In this document: positions 24,496 through 33,806 of the stretch, piece after piece
Numbering within the stretch: the stretch's first letter is position 1
Layout of the letters: every line of letters starts with the position of its first letter
Assembly (NCBI RefSeq): GCF_001183985.1
Contig: NZ_LFZW01000001.1
Location: 3,090,059-3,154,058 of the forward strand
Origin: Peribacillus loiseleuriae
GTDB taxonomy: Bacteria; Bacillota; Bacilli; Bacillales; DSM-1321
Direction of reading: 5' to 3'
DNA: 64,000 nucleotides
Made by a program: the position numbers and the translations under genes
Notes under the pieces: generated by a model
What the model was told of the DNA's origin: nothing
The model's input: only the letters and a program-made list of their open reading frames with translations
Database searches by the model: none

Positions 24496-24640
24496 GTTGT
24501 TCAAAAAGGCCGGTAAAAAAGCTTGCGAATTGTAGCAAAGCTCTGCCTCTCCGGTCCTCACGTATTCCGATATACGTGAAAAGTTAGAGACGATCGCTCA
24601 CAAAACTTCTCGGCTCTTTTTATCCTCCTTTTTGAACACG
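24496..24640. repeat. Family 1 repeat, copy A
   Basis: It begins GTTGTTCAAAAAGGCCGGTA and ends CCTTTTTGAACACG, with the internal AGCTTGCGAATT and GAGACGATCGCT blocks. It is in opposite orientation to copy B. It ends 4 bp from the mrfB stop codon and may act as its terminator. Confidence 0.75.
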
Positions 24641-24644
24641 CACT

Positions 24645-25931
24645 TTAAAGGATATTCGAATCAACCTGTAATTTCCTCTGCAGTCGTAATAGGCGTTTCG
24701 TCAACTCATTTACAATCAAAGTATCTTTATATTTAGATAAACCTGAGAGTGTATCCATCGCATCTGCTGTATATTTTTTTGCTAGTTCATAATCTTTAAA
24801 TTGGTGTTCCAGTAATTTCGCACATTCAATACCCGCTTCAACTTTTAACATGCCATTCCCTTTCTCAAAAACCTCTCTCCAGATCGAATACGCTTCATTA
24901 AAGTTTTTATTTTTCTTTTTTGCAAAGCCTAGGGCCTGTTTGGCAAATAGGATTTCATCTTCAGAACCTTCTTTGACCACAAGTTCGAATGTTTTATATG
25001 CCGCCTCTTTTTTTCCAAGATAATGGAACCAGCGTGCCATCTCAAGTGACTCATCCCCATATCCATCAACTTGGAGAATTTGTCGTGAAAGATGAATATA
25101 CAAAGTGATTAAAGAAAGAACATCCCATTCATTATGTTTCAGAACACCAAATAATATTTCCGGATCTTGGCGTTCTACATAATCAAAATAAATCATCGGC
25201 GCTAAGTATCCCGGGATATCATTTTCTCTCTTAAACCCTAGAATTTCAGTTTCGACAATCGATAGTTTCACTTTTTCTAATTTACGTTTCCAAAGTCTTC
25301 TCGAGGCATGATATAGGTCAAAATGTCCGAATTCTGGTAAGTTCGGTACATGCTGTTGAATAAGTCTATGTCTTGTTTTTAATTGAGGCCAATCAAATGA
25401 TTTGCCATTATACGTAACAAGCGTTTCATAATTCACTTTTTCTAAGAAACTCTGATACAGTGGGATCTCAGCTCCAGGCTGGGGCAAAATATGTTGCCGA
25501 ACAACAACTTCATCTTTTTCAACGCTTGCATACCCGAGGATGAAAATGGTATTCCCAACTCCGCCACCAAGACCAGTTGTTTCTGTATCAAAGAAAAATA
25601 AATCCTCTGTTCCGATTCCTGAAGCAGTTAACGGATGATTCAATCCACTTTTCTGCCACAAATCAATGACAGTGTGTAAATCTGCAAACGAGTAGTGGCC
25701 ATGTTTCATTTCAATGGGATAACGAACCTCTCTTATCCAACAATAAGATTCATCAAACTTATACGGAAGTGTATCGAATTGCTGCCATTTTTCAGCAAAT
25801 GGCAGCTCTAGATGCCCTTCACTTTTTTCATGAAGCTGCTTTTTAGCGCCTTCAACCGGACTTCCTTTTTTCTCGGAATCCTGTAAATCCATATGTGTCT
25901 TCATGCGATTTAATTTATTTTTTAATGACAA
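24645..25931 (-). CDS. mrfB: MrfB (YprB), 3'-5' exonuclease of mitomycin repair
   Basis: A protein of about 428 residues. The RNase H-like DEDD exonuclease domain (about 90-270) has FFDTETTGLGGGVGNTIF, LVTYNGKSFDWPQLK and HNEWDVLSL, which hold the acidic metal ligands. The C-terminal third has TPR-like helices (GKKEAAYKTFELVVKEGSED and on). MrfB works with the helicase MrfA in UvrA-independent repair of mitomycin lesions in B. subtilis. I chose TTG 25931 behind AGAGGTG. Here it is separated from mrfA by a repeat element and flanked by two inverted copies. Confidence 0.87.
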   Translation of the reverse strand: MSLKNKLNRMKTHMDLQDSEKKGSPVEGAKKQLHEKSEGHLELPFAEKWQQFDTLPYKFDESYCWIREVRYPIEMKHGHYSFADLHTVIDLWQKSGLNHPLTASGIGTEDLFFFDTETTGLGGGVGNTIFILGYASVEKDEVVVRQHILPQPGAEIPLYQSFLEKVNYETLVTYNGKSFDWPQLKTRHRLIQQHVPNLPEFGHFDLYHASRRLWKRKLEKVKLSIVETEILGFKRENDIPGYLAPMIYFDYVERQDPEILFGVLKHNEWDVLSLITLYIHLSRQILQVDGYGDESLEMARWFHYLGKKEAAYKTFELVVKEGSEDEILFAKQALGFAKKKNKNFNEAYSIWREVFEKGNGMLKVEAGIECAKLLEHQFKDYELAKKYTADAMDTLSGLSKYKDTLIVNELTKRLLRLQRKLQVDSNIL

Positions 25932-25962
25932 TTCAAGCACCTCTATTTACAACATTTAAATG

Positions 25963-26140
25963 CGTATTCAAAAAGGAGATAAAAAGAGCCGAGAAGTTCT
26001 GCGAGCGATCGTCTCAAACCTTTCACGTATACAGTAATACGTGAGGACCGGACTTACACAGGACGTGCGCGATTTTAACAAAAGATCATTCATGAGCGAT
26101 GACACAATTCACAAGCTTTTTTACCGGACTTTTTGAACAA
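25963..26140. repeat. Family 1 repeat, copy B, inside the mrfA-mrfB operon
   Basis: It begins GTATTCAAAAAGGAGATAAA and ends CCGGACTTTTTGAACAACC. The interior shares GAGCCGAGAAGTTCTGCGAG and AGGACCGGACTT with copies D, E and F. It lies 5 bp beyond the mrfA stop codon and 31 bp before the mrfB start. Confidence 0.78.
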
Positions 26141-26145
26141 CCTCT

Positions 26146-28410
26146 TTAACGGAATATTTTCAACACATTCACAGCATCTCTTTTAGCAGTGGATGATGCC
26201 GTGTCTGTTCCTATGCAGGATGGGCAGCCATTTTCACAATGGCAGCGTTCGATCATCTTTTGCGTTTCTTTAAGGATAGTCTCGGCATTTTGATAGACCT
26301 TGTCACTTAAACCGACACCACCAGGATATTTATCATAGATAAAAATGGTCGGTTTTTCATTATGGGCTGCTTTCACTTGTGGATATACGTGAATATCATT
26401 CGGGTCGCACATGACAAATAGCGGGACCATGAAATTTAATGCGTGTGATGCACCAATCAGGCCTTGTTCCATTCGATTGTCATCCCAGTCAAATGCATCA
26501 TGATTGATCGATAGCATTGCACCATTTGTATGCAGTTCAGATTCTGGTAGTGTGATGGGCCCTGACCCGATATTTTCATGCGTTTCGAATTTAATTTTTT
26601 TAAAAATAGTTGCCATCGCTCTGACTGATACATCACCGTAGGTCGCTTCTGTTTGCGCAAACAGCTTTTGCTTATCAATTTCCAACACAGAAAGCTGTAC
26701 AGCAAGATTAGCATCTGTATAATAATCAACATTCACTTCACTTACATATGCCTTCTTTTCCTCCCAGTCAAGATCTTCTACCTGATATTGGGTACCCTGG
26801 TGCAAATAAATCGCTTCATCATGAAGCAACGTCATAGCGCTAAATGTATCCATTTCACCGATAACTTGATGATTGGGTGAATCTGTTTGATCAATGATGA
26901 CTACATTTTCTTGTGAAGCAGATCGCAGACTGATATTGTGAGCTGGAAAAGCATCATTCATCCAATACCATTTGTCTCCATTTTGATGAAGCACTCTCTC
27001 CTCCGTTAAAAATTCCAACACATCTAAAACGTCATTCTTACCAAATAAGTCGCCTTTTTTAAACGGAAGTTCATACGCGGCACATTTCAAATGATCAACA
27101 AGAATGACGAGATTATCAGGATTAATGCGTGCCGTTTCGGGATTTCTCGTAAAAAAATACTCGGGATGTTGGACGATATACTGATCAAGGGCGTTCGAGC
27201 TGCCAACCATGATGATCAAGGCTTCACCGTGTCGTCGTCCTGCTCTTCCCGCTTGCTGCCAAGCACTTGCAATTGAACCAGGATAACCGGTCATAATACA
27301 TACCTGTAATTGCCCAATATCCACCCCAAGTTCCAATGCATTCGTACTAACAACTCCGTAAATGGATCCGTCTCGGAGCCCTTTTTCAATCTCACGGCGC
27401 TGCTTTGGTAGATACCCACCGCGATATCCACGAATCGATTTCGGTCCTAGCTGTTTCGCCACTAGCTCCTGCAAATAGGTTAACAGAATCTCCACTCGGA
27501 CACGGCTTTTCGCAAACACAATTGTTTGAATTTTGTTGGAAAGGAACTCAAGAGCAAGCTTTCTTGCTTCTAGCACCACACTTTTTCTAATATTTAACGG
27601 TTTATTGACAACCGGAGGATTATAAAAAACAAAATGCTTCCTTCCGCTTGGAGCCCCATTATTATCGACGAGCTTCATTTCTTTTTCCGTCAACTCCTCG
27701 GCAAGTTCAAGTGGGTTGGCAATGGTCGCCGACGTGCAAATAAACAAAGGATCACTTCCATAAAATGCACAGATTCGCTTTAGTCTTCGAATTACATTCG
27801 CCATATGACTACCAAACACACCGCGGTATATATGCAATTCATCAATGATGACATATTTCAAATTTTCAAACAGCGATACCCACTTTGTATGGTGAGGCAA
27901 TATCCCTGAATGTAGCATATCAGGATTCGTAATAACAATATGTCCTGCTTGCCGGATTTTTTGACGAATGTTTGAAGGTGTATCACCATCATACGTATAG
28001 CTATTAATTGCAGCATCCATTTCGTTAATCATTTCATGGAGTTCACTCTTTTGATCATAACTAAGTGCCTTCGTTGGAAAAATATAAAGCGCACGCGTTT
28101 TTTCATTTTCCAGAATAGATTGCAGAACAGGAAGATTGTAACAAAGCGTTTTACCAGAAGCAGTAGGAGTAACGGCAACTAAGCTCCCCCCTTCAACCGC
28201 TACATCAAAAGCTGTTGCTTGGTGGGTATACAGATTATGAATTCCTCGTTTTACTAATGCAGCCCGAAGCTTTTCATGCATACGAGCTGGAAAAGGTGCT
28301 GATTTTGCTAATTTCGCCTCAATTGTCTGCCAGTGGGCAATATTATGCTTATATTCTTCACTACTTTTTAATTCAGCCATGATTTCTTGTAAATTTTTTC
28401 TCAGTTTCAT
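26146..28410 (-). CDS. mrfA: MrfA (YprA), DEAD/DEAH helicase of mitomycin repair
   Basis: A protein of 754 residues. Helicase motif I is TPTASGKT (about 81-88), motif II IIDELH (DEVH type, about 188-193), motif III SATIAN and motif VI QAGRAGRR. The C-terminal DUF1998 domain ends with the Cys cluster CHCENGCPSC, a metal site typical of MrfA and its fungal relative Hrq1. It unwinds DNA 3' to 5' at mitomycin adducts with MrfB as nuclease. The downstream partner is preserved but displaced by a 178 bp repeat. Confidence 0.92.
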   Translation of the reverse strand: MKLRKNLQEIMAELKSSEEYKHNIAHWQTIEAKLAKSAPFPARMHEKLRAALVKRGIHNLYTHQATAFDVAVEGGSLVAVTPTASGKTLCYNLPVLQSILENEKTRALYIFPTKALSYDQKSELHEMINEMDAAINSYTYDGDTPSNIRQKIRQAGHIVITNPDMLHSGILPHHTKWVSLFENLKYVIIDELHIYRGVFGSHMANVIRRLKRICAFYGSDPLFICTSATIANPLELAEELTEKEMKLVDNNGAPSGRKHFVFYNPPVVNKPLNIRKSVVLEARKLALEFLSNKIQTIVFAKSRVRVEILLTYLQELVAKQLGPKSIRGYRGGYLPKQRREIEKGLRDGSIYGVVSTNALELGVDIGQLQVCIMTGYPGSIASAWQQAGRAGRRHGEALIIMVGSSNALDQYIVQHPEYFFTRNPETARINPDNLVILVDHLKCAAYELPFKKGDLFGKNDVLDVLEFLTEERVLHQNGDKWYWMNDAFPAHNISLRSASQENVVIIDQTDSPNHQVIGEMDTFSAMTLLHDEAIYLHQGTQYQVEDLDWEEKKAYVSEVNVDYYTDANLAVQLSVLEIDKQKLFAQTEATYGDVSVRAMATIFKKIKFETHENIGSGPITLPESELHTNGAMLSINHDAFDWDDNRMEQGLIGASHALNFMVPLFVMCDPNDIHVYPQVKAAHNEKPTIFIYDKYPGGVGLSDKVYQNAETILKETQKMIERCHCENGCPSCIGTDTASSTAKRDAVNVLKIFR

Positions 28411-28462
28411 AAAACCACCTCATTCTTCTATATTACCGAATAAGCGTTCGATAAAAAAGCAA

Positions 28463-28495
28463 AATATCATTCCTTTAAAATGGAATGATATTTTA
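28463..28495 (-). terminator. Terminator of the alpha/beta hydrolase gene
   Basis: AAATATCATTCC pairs perfectly with GGAATGATATTT around a short AT-rich loop, followed by TGCTTTTTT on the minus strand. Confidence 0.7.
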
Positions 28496-28505
28496 CATGA
28501 CTATT

Positions 28506-29261
28506 TTATTCGGTAAAACTAATAAGTTCGGAAGCTAATTTCACTGGATCTTCAAGCATTCCCATATGACCGCTATTCTTAAGCAGCAATTCCTGTGTAT
28601 AAGGAGTCGAAACGGAAAAAGTTTTTTCTGGAGAAATCACACGATCTTTTTCTCCAGCAACGAGCAGTATAGGGAGGTCGATATTTTTAAGTACATGATT
28701 TCGATCAGGTCTGTCGCGCATTGCATTAAGAGCGAATATTGCTCCTTTAGGATTCGTTTTATAGCCAATTTCCTTGGCAATCTGAATGCCAACATGATCG
28801 TCTTCTGCAAATAATTTTGGTATGAGACCATCTACAAACGCTGCAATGCCTTCATTATTGATTTTTTGTATGGAAGCATCTCTTCCTGCTTTTCCTTTTT
28901 CATCATCCGGAAATGCAGTAGAGTGCACGATGGCAATTCCCGCTAATTTTTCTGGGTATGTTTCTGCAAAAGCAAGCGTTATATACCCTCCAAGTGAGTG
29001 ACCTATTAAATAAACCTTCGAAAGTGAAAGTTGTTCAATCAATTGGTAAATTTCCTCTGCGTACCCCTCAATAGTGTACTCCCCATCCACTATCCTCGAA
29101 TCACCATGACCACTCAAATCAACTGCAATAACACGGCGATGTGACTGCAATAATGGTACAATTTCTTGCCAATATTCTTTATTTCCACAAAATCCGTGAA
29201 GCAGAAGTATTGGATTACCCTCTCCTATGTCTAGATATGAAAGCTTGCTTACTTCTCTCAT
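28506..29261 (-). CDS. Alpha/beta-hydrolase
   Basis: A protein of 251 residues. The oxyanion region is LLLHGFCGNKEYW (20-32), the nucleophile elbow GHSLGG (Ser about 94), the acid is in LLVAGEKDRVI (Asp about 210) and the histidine in NSGHMGMLEDP (about 234). It resembles lactonase or esterase-like single-domain hydrolases; the substrate cannot be told. It is divergent from hsp20 and convergent with nothing. In B. subtilis I do not recall this gene at this place, so it may be an insertion relative to that genome. Confidence 0.82.
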   Translation of the reverse strand: MREVSKLSYLDIGEGNPILLLHGFCGNKEYWQEIVPLLQSHRRVIAVDLSGHGDSRIVDGEYTIEGYAEEIYQLIEQLSLSKVYLIGHSLGGYITLAFAETYPEKLAGIAIVHSTAFPDDEKGKAGRDASIQKINNEGIAAFVDGLIPKLFAEDDHVGIQIAKEIGYKTNPKGAIFALNAMRDRPDRNHVLKNIDLPILLVAGEKDRVISPEKTFSVSTPYTQELLLKNSGHMGMLEDPVKLASELISFTE

Positions 29262-29378
29262 TATTATTCCTCATTCCTTTTTTGTCCCTATTCATTTCTT
29301 CCCTTTTCACCTTTCACTAAACCATTTCGTACAAAGTTCTGACACAAAGTTAGACCGAAATACATAGGCTAATAATAA

Positions 29379-29578
29379 AGTGAAACCCACCAGTGGTTTT
29401 TTCATCCCATACTGATGGCTAGTCCGATCTGCTGTCGCTATATTAAAAATCAACACTACGAACTAAGGTTCAGTGAATCACAGACTAAGTACGCCACGTC
29501 TTCATGTCTTCGTCTGTGTGATCCACATCCTGTGGGCCTCAAAACTTTACCTCTGCCTAACTCGCGGTAAGTTTCACT
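29379..29578. repeat. Family 3 repeat, full-length copy (200 bp)
   Basis: Ends AGTGAAAC and GTTTCACT are perfect inverted repeats. The interior contains several short palindromes (ACCAGTGG/CTGATGG, CACATCCTGTGG, GTGATCCAC). Fragments occur at 38611 and 45766. It lies in the promoter region between the hydrolase gene and hsp20. Confidence 0.65.
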
Positions 29579-29628
29579 GTATCTCACCAATTGGGGATTT
29601 ACTCCAAAAAGCGAAAGGAGTTTCAACC

Positions 29629-30090
29629 ATGACTGACTTTGAAAAAAGAAAAAAATCATTACCCCATGAAGGTGTTCACGACTTCTTGAATAAAATGGAT
29701 CGACTTTTTAGTGATAAACCGGCAAAGGGAATGCTCCAATCAATGAATGACTTTTTTGGATCTGTTTCTTCTGGAAGCTTTCCGGTAGATGTGGAAGAAA
29801 CAGCAAATGATTATTTCGTCAGCGCTTCCTTGCCAGGAATCCGTAGAAACGATATTGATATAGAAATCTTACCTCAGACTGTCACGATTCGAATTCTCAA
29901 AGACAAACAGCAATCCGTTGAAAAAAAAGAGTTTCTTTCAGCACGAAAAAGACAATCAACCTCCCTTACAAGAACAATTAGCTTGTCCAAACCAATCGAT
30001 GAACAAAGAGTGACTGCTCACCATCGAGACGGTATCCTTCGTCTGACCATACCAAAAATCAGAGGTAAATCAATTAAAGTCAATGACTAA
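29629..30090 (+). CDS. Hsp20/alpha-crystallin small heat-shock protein
   Basis: A protein of 153 residues. The start ATG at 29629 follows AAAGGAGTTTCAACC; the longer frame from 29473 runs through repeat DNA and is rejected. The crystallin domain covers about 55-150: FPVDVEETANDYFVSASLPG, the IRRNDIDIEILPQTVTI core and the closing DGILRLTIPK (the I-x-I-like beta9). It is an ATP-independent holdase or a spore-associated crystallin like CotM; which one is open. It is one of few plus-strand genes here. Confidence 0.88.
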   Translation: MTDFEKRKKSLPHEGVHDFLNKMDRLFSDKPAKGMLQSMNDFFGSVSSGSFPVDVEETANDYFVSASLPGIRRNDIDIEILPQTVTIRILKDKQQSVEKKEFLSARKRQSTSLTRTISLSKPIDEQRVTAHHRDGILRLTIPKIRGKSIKVND

Positions 30091-30121
30091 CTTATTTCGG
30101 TTTCTTTTTTTATAATATTAA

Positions 30122-30172
30122 AAGGGGCAGATTTTACCGTTCAAGTCGATAATCGGTAGAATCTGCCCCTTC
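30122..30172. terminator. Bidirectional terminator between hsp20 and yppG
   Basis: GGGGCAGATTTTACCG pairs with CGGTAGAATCTGCCCC with A and T runs on both sides. It serves both convergent genes. Confidence 0.82.
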
Positions 30173-30176
30173 ATAT

Positions 30177-30740
30177 TTACGCTTTGAAAATACCGCCGAC
30201 CCCTTTGATCATCGAAGATACTTGATTTACCGTATTCATCATCTGTCCTGCTGTATTCACCATTTTATTTAAATCCATTGATCCATCTTGTGTTTTAAAT
30301 TGATTGAGCATCGATTTAACTCCTGTCGGCTGCTGCTTTTGCATAAATTGCTGCTTAGGGTACGGATTGGAACCAGCCTGAATGTTTGTATTCATTTGCC
30401 CATTCTTTTTTTTTGCTTTAGATAATGGATTTTCAAATAGATTAATCCCCTGTGCTGGCTGTTGGTAGAACTGCATTGGATGCTGTCCATAATAGCCGGA
30501 GACCGGCTCGCTTGGCTGGGGATGTTGCATAAAAGGATGATAGGAAGCCATCTGATATGGGTTTTGAGCATGCTGAGGCATATGTCCAGTCGCATGCTGC
30601 CCTGGTACCTGTACGTATTGAGGATGAGGCTGGTAGGAAGGCTGCTGCATATGATACCCATTCACATAACCATTCATCTCATTAAAATAGGCTCCATTAT
30701 TTCTGTGATCCCATTCATAGTAGGACCCCCACGTGTTCAT
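30177..30740 (-). CDS. yppG: YppG-like Gln/Pro-rich coat-type protein
   Basis: A protein of 187 residues from ATG 30740 behind GGGGGGAG. The first 110 residues are rich in Gln, His, Pro and Tyr. The C-terminal part FKTQDGSMDLNKMVNTAGQM, then MNTVNQVSSMIKGVGGIF, is the YppG signature. YppG is thought to be a spore-coat or cortex-associated protein; no enzymatic motif is present. Confidence 0.8.
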   Translation of the reverse strand: MNTWGSYYEWDHRNNGAYFNEMNGYVNGYHMQQPSYQPHPQYVQVPGQHATGHMPQHAQNPYQMASYHPFMQHPQPSEPVSGYYGQHPMQFYQQPAQGINLFENPLSKAKKKNGQMNTNIQAGSNPYPKQQFMQKQQPTGVKSMLNQFKTQDGSMDLNKMVNTAGQMMNTVNQVSSMIKGVGGIFKA

Positions 30741-30818
30741 GTATACTCCCCCCATTAAGTCATTAGCTGATCTATTATATGTGTCGTAAGTGTATTTGGT
30801 GAGAACCCGATCAATCAG

Positions 30819-31187
30819 TTACAATTTGTGTTGAATCTCTGTTAAAACATTTTGCAGAATAAAACGTACCGATTGAATATGACTTTTAAATCGTTTATAG
30901 CTTGTTTTCGGAAAGAAGGCTTGTACGACTACATCAGCAAGATTGTTTGCTGTTTGCTCAATTTGCTGTGGGAACAAGTGGGTAAATTCTTCTGCTTTCA
31001 TCCATTCTCTCATGTTAGGTGTCCATAATTTTAAAACAGCGTCCACTTCATCAACAAATGGTTTCACCTCACGATAAAAATCCCTTTCTTTTCCTTCTTC
31101 CCTAACTGATTCATATATTTTATCCGCTTTTTCAGTGAACTGTAATAATTGGACGGTAAGTGTTTCCATATATATCTTATCCAGCAT
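30819..31187 (-). CDS. yppE: YppE family protein (DUF1798)
   Basis: A protein of 122 residues, matching the YppE length, starting at ATG 31187 after AATGGAGG. It is an all-helical bundle with LKLWTPNMREWMKAEEF and FPKTSYKRFKSHIQSVRFIL as recognisable blocks. The function is unknown. Repeat copies C and D lie directly upstream. Confidence 0.82.
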   Translation of the reverse strand: MLDKIYMETLTVQLLQFTEKADKIYESVREEGKERDFYREVKPFVDEVDAVLKLWTPNMREWMKAEEFTHLFPQQIEQTANNLADVVVQAFFPKTSYKRFKSHIQSVRFILQNVLTEIQHKL

Positions 31188-31212
31188 ATAAACCTCCATT
31201 TTTATGTTTAAG

Positions 31213-31350
31213 TGTGTATTCAAAAAGGAACGAGTATTTCGAGAAATGTTTGGCTCTATAGTCTACGCCCATACAGGTAATCCGCAATAACTAAAGAAAT
31301 AGAGCTTTGAAAAAATTCAACCGTTATTTCCCTCATTTTTTTGAACATCC
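31213..31350. repeat. Family 1 repeat, copy C (divergent)
   Basis: It begins GTATTCAAAAAGG and ends TTTTTTTGAACATCC. The interior has diverged from the others. It is 26 bp upstream of the yppE start codon. Confidence 0.5.
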
Positions 31351-31361
31351 TCTATTAAGTG

Positions 31362-31571
31362 AGTGTTCAAAAAGGAGGATAAAAAGAGCCGAGAAGTTCT
31401 GCGAGCGATCGTCTCAAACCTTTCGCGTATGCAGGAATACGTGAGGTCCGGACTTGCACAGGATGTGCGGACTTCTGTGTTGCTCACAGAACGTACGCAA
31501 TCTTAACAGAAGGTCATTCATGAGCTTTGATGCAATTCGCAAGCTTTTTTACCGGACTTTTTGAACATCCC
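31362..31571. repeat. Family 1 repeat, copy D
   Basis: A 210 bp copy from AGTGTTCAAAAAGGAGGA to GGACTTTTTGAACATCC, with the fullest interior of the family (shared with E and F). It lies next to copy C in the same orientation. Confidence 0.8.
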
Positions 31572-31652
31572 CTATAACCAAATTATAAAACATTTTTGCA
31601 AAAAAAGAACCCGTACAGCTTAGCTGCCGGATTTGTTAACTTCATTCGTCAT

Positions 31653-31928
31653 TTAAAACCCTAGCTCAGGATTCATTGAAAGAATCCCTTTCCGATTCTT
31701 ATCCGTATCACTTAGAACTGTATGTTCATTCTGCATCAACAACCATTTAGCTTCTGCTTCATTTACTTTCATACTGGCGGAATCGACCATGTGATGCTGG
31801 TTAGTCCATAGCTTGTTGCGTTCCGTGGCAAAGGAAACAGATAATGTTGTTTCTAAAGTTTCTAAATGCTCATTGATTTCTTCCATTAACCCGAGAATTT
31901 CTTCTACATCTACATGTTTGATTCCCAT
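31653..31928 (-). CDS. Small helical protein of 91 residues
   Basis: ATG 31928 follows AGGGAGG. The N-terminal half is a coiled coil (EEILGLMEEINEHLETLETT). The C-terminal half is charged (MKVNEAEAKWLLMQNEHTVL). In B. subtilis the small gene yppD lies in this area, and this could be its counterpart, but I cannot confirm it. It is divergent from sspM. Confidence 0.62.
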   Translation of the reverse strand: MGIKHVDVEEILGLMEEINEHLETLETTLSVSFATERNKLWTNQHHMVDSASMKVNEAEAKWLLMQNEHTVLSDTDKNRKGILSMNPELGF

Positions 31929-32114
31929 ACAATTCCCTCCCTATACCTTTGACATGTAGTATTCTTTGTTTTTGCTAAAAGCCCTTCACATCTGACAAAA
32001 CTAGAAGTAAATCGTCAAAGAAAGTGCAATAAAGGGGGATTTTTTAAACTTTCGACAAATCTTATGAATGAGTGGACAAATTGAGATAAAACTAGGAGGA
32101 GGAGGTGTTAATTC

Positions 32115-32228
32115 ATGACGACAAATGAGAGTAAAGAACAACAAAAAAAGCAAAATGAAAAGAACAGGAATACAAAAGCGGCTATCGGAAACCCGAAATT
32201 AACCGGACCTGATCGCCCTTCTACCTAA
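32115..32228 (+). CDS. sspM: Small acid-soluble spore protein M
   Basis: A protein of 37 residues from ATG 32115 behind TAGGAGGAGGTG, stop at 32228. The C-terminal KLTGPDRPST is close to the end of B. subtilis SspM (KLGGPNRPST as I recall), and the N terminus is Lys/Gln/Asn-rich. It is a minor spore-core protein made in the forespore. TGAATG about 35 bp and AAAACTA nearer the start could be a sigma-G promoter. It is below normal ORF-size limits. Confidence 0.8.
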   Translation: MTTNESKEQQKKQNEKNRNTKAAIGNPKLTGPDRPST

Positions 32229-32253
32229 AAAAGCAGAATAAGTTTGTAAAAGT

Positions 32254-32464
32254 GAGTGTTCAAAAAGGAGGATAAAAAGAGCCGAGAAGTTTGAGGTATG
32301 ATCGTCTCAAACCTTTCGCGTATGCAGGAATGCGTGAGGACCGGACTTGCACAGGAAGTGCGGACTTCTGTGTTACGCACAGGACGTGCTCGGATCTTAA
32401 CAGAAGGTCATTCATGAGCTTTGATGCAATTCGCAAGCTTTTTTACCGAACTTTTTGAACATCC
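32254..32464. repeat. Family 1 repeat, copy E
   Basis: A 211 bp copy from AGTGTTCAAAAAGGAGGA to ACTTTTTGAACATCC, highly similar to copy D. It lies 26 bp after sspM. Confidence 0.8.
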
Positions 32465-32473
32465 TCTAAAAGC

Positions 32474-32590
32474 GGCTGTCCTAAACTGGTCTGCCTCTAA
32501 CACTACTCCCCGGTTTATACTGGTATACACATTCATTTTGAACTGTATATAGTGTTGGTAGTAACTGACCCTTTAGTTTAGGACAACCGT
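32474..32590. repeat. Family 2 repeat, copy a
   Basis: The ends GGCTGTCCTAAACT and AGTTTAGGACAACC are inverted repeats. Inside lie GGTCTGCCTC and ACTGACCC. It abuts family 1 copy E. Confidence 0.65.
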
Positions 32591-33164
32591 TTATTTACAT
32601 ACCAGTCCAATATTATTATTTAATTTTCCAACCACTTTTGGTTGCTCCTTGTCTACTCCTAAAAATACTTCAAATTATTTACATTAATCCCAGAAGAAAC
32701 TTCTGATATCCATAATTAAAAAAGTACAAGCACTTTAGGCTACTTGTAAAAAAATAGGGAGTGAACGATGAAGGTGATTTTTGTCGACTTTTCGTAATCA
32801 TCTTTTTCACAGCAAGCTAAGCACACAAGCTAGACCATAAAGGGGTTAAGCTGCTTATACTAGACATCAAAACTCATTTATAAAAATTATGCGGATCACT
32901 TAAAATAACAGCCACTGATTTCCAAAAAATTTAAGAATGCTTCAAAGCTATTGTTCTTATGATATTTTCCTTATTTGCTTTTCTTAGTTCTGTTTTATTG
33001 TATTTGAAAGTATTAATCAGTGAATCTAGCCTTATCTCATTACCCAATTACACCTAAATGTGATAAAATACATAGTTAGATTGAAAAGAAAAAGATCATT
33101 TTATTCACTACTTCACATTTTTTTTTGCTATTATATGATAAGTGAAAAATAAGGGGGAATTCAC
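32591..33164. other. Intergenic stretch before recU
   Basis: About 570 bp without a gene. It holds a REP-like fragment at 32811-32890 (AAGCTAGACC, AGGGGTTAAGCTGCTTA, CTAGACA) and a possible hairpin TACAAG/CTTGTA at 32726-32750. The recU promoter lies near the right end. Confidence 0.45.
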
Positions 33165-33788
33165 GTGGCTTTTCATTACCCCAATGGGCGTAAATATGTT
33201 TCTAAAAACTCGGAAGCCATTCAACGTTCCATCAAAAAAAGCAGCTTCAGCAATCGAGGGAAAACGTTGGAGGATGATTTAAACGATACGAACGAATATT
33301 ATGTAGCAAATGGCATAGCTATCGTCCATAAGAAGCCTACTCCTATTCAAATTGTCGATGTTCATTATCCAAAACGGAGTGCAGCCGTGATAAAAGAAGC
33401 CTATTTCAAACAAGCATCTACTACGGATTATAATGGAGTGTACAAGGGTAAGCATTTAGATTTCGAGGCGAAGGAAACACAAAATCCAACCTCGTTTCCA
33501 CTTAAGAATTTTCACGAACATCAAATCCGGCATATGGAAAGCATTGCCCAACAAGGTGGGATTGCTTTCGTCATTATCCGGTTTTCTAAAACTGATGAAA
33601 TTTACTTAATGGAATCAGAACATTTAACAAAATTCTGGAACCGAATGATTGAAGGCGGAAGAAAATCAATTACGAAAACAGAGGTGGAATCTTGTTCAAA
33701 ACAAATTTCACTCGGCTTTCATCCTAGGATTGACTATATTAAAGTAATAGATTCCATCTTAGGATTATTTCCTAATGGTTCATTATGA
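33165..33788 (+). CDS. recU: Holliday-junction resolvase RecU
   Basis: A protein of 207 residues, start GTG 33165 behind AAGGGGG. Motifs are [11 protein letters not shown] (33-43), the nuclease core [19 protein letters not shown] (about 87-105, with the Asp and Glu-x-Lys of the active site) and Q135-region [13 protein letters not shown]. It resolves recombination junctions and assists chromosome segregation. It is 18 bp upstream of ponA, the conserved recU-ponA operon. Confidence 0.96.
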   Translation: MAFHYPNGRKYVSKNSEAIQRSIKKSSFSNRGKTLEDDLNDTNEYYVANGIAIVHKKPTPIQIVDVHYPKRSAAVIKEAYFKQASTTDYNGVYKGKHLDFEAKETQNPTSFPLKNFHEHQIRHMESIAQQGGIAFVIIRFSKTDEIYLMESEHLTKFWNRMIEGGRKSITKTEVESCSKQISLGFHPRIDYIKVIDSILGLFPNGSL

Positions 33789-33806
33789 AAGGTAGGTTAG
33801 CTTTTA

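Noticed and set aside
29473..29628. Longer N terminus of the Hsp20 protein
   Set aside because: It is encoded by family 3 repeat DNA, and ATG 29629 has an AAAGGAG site.
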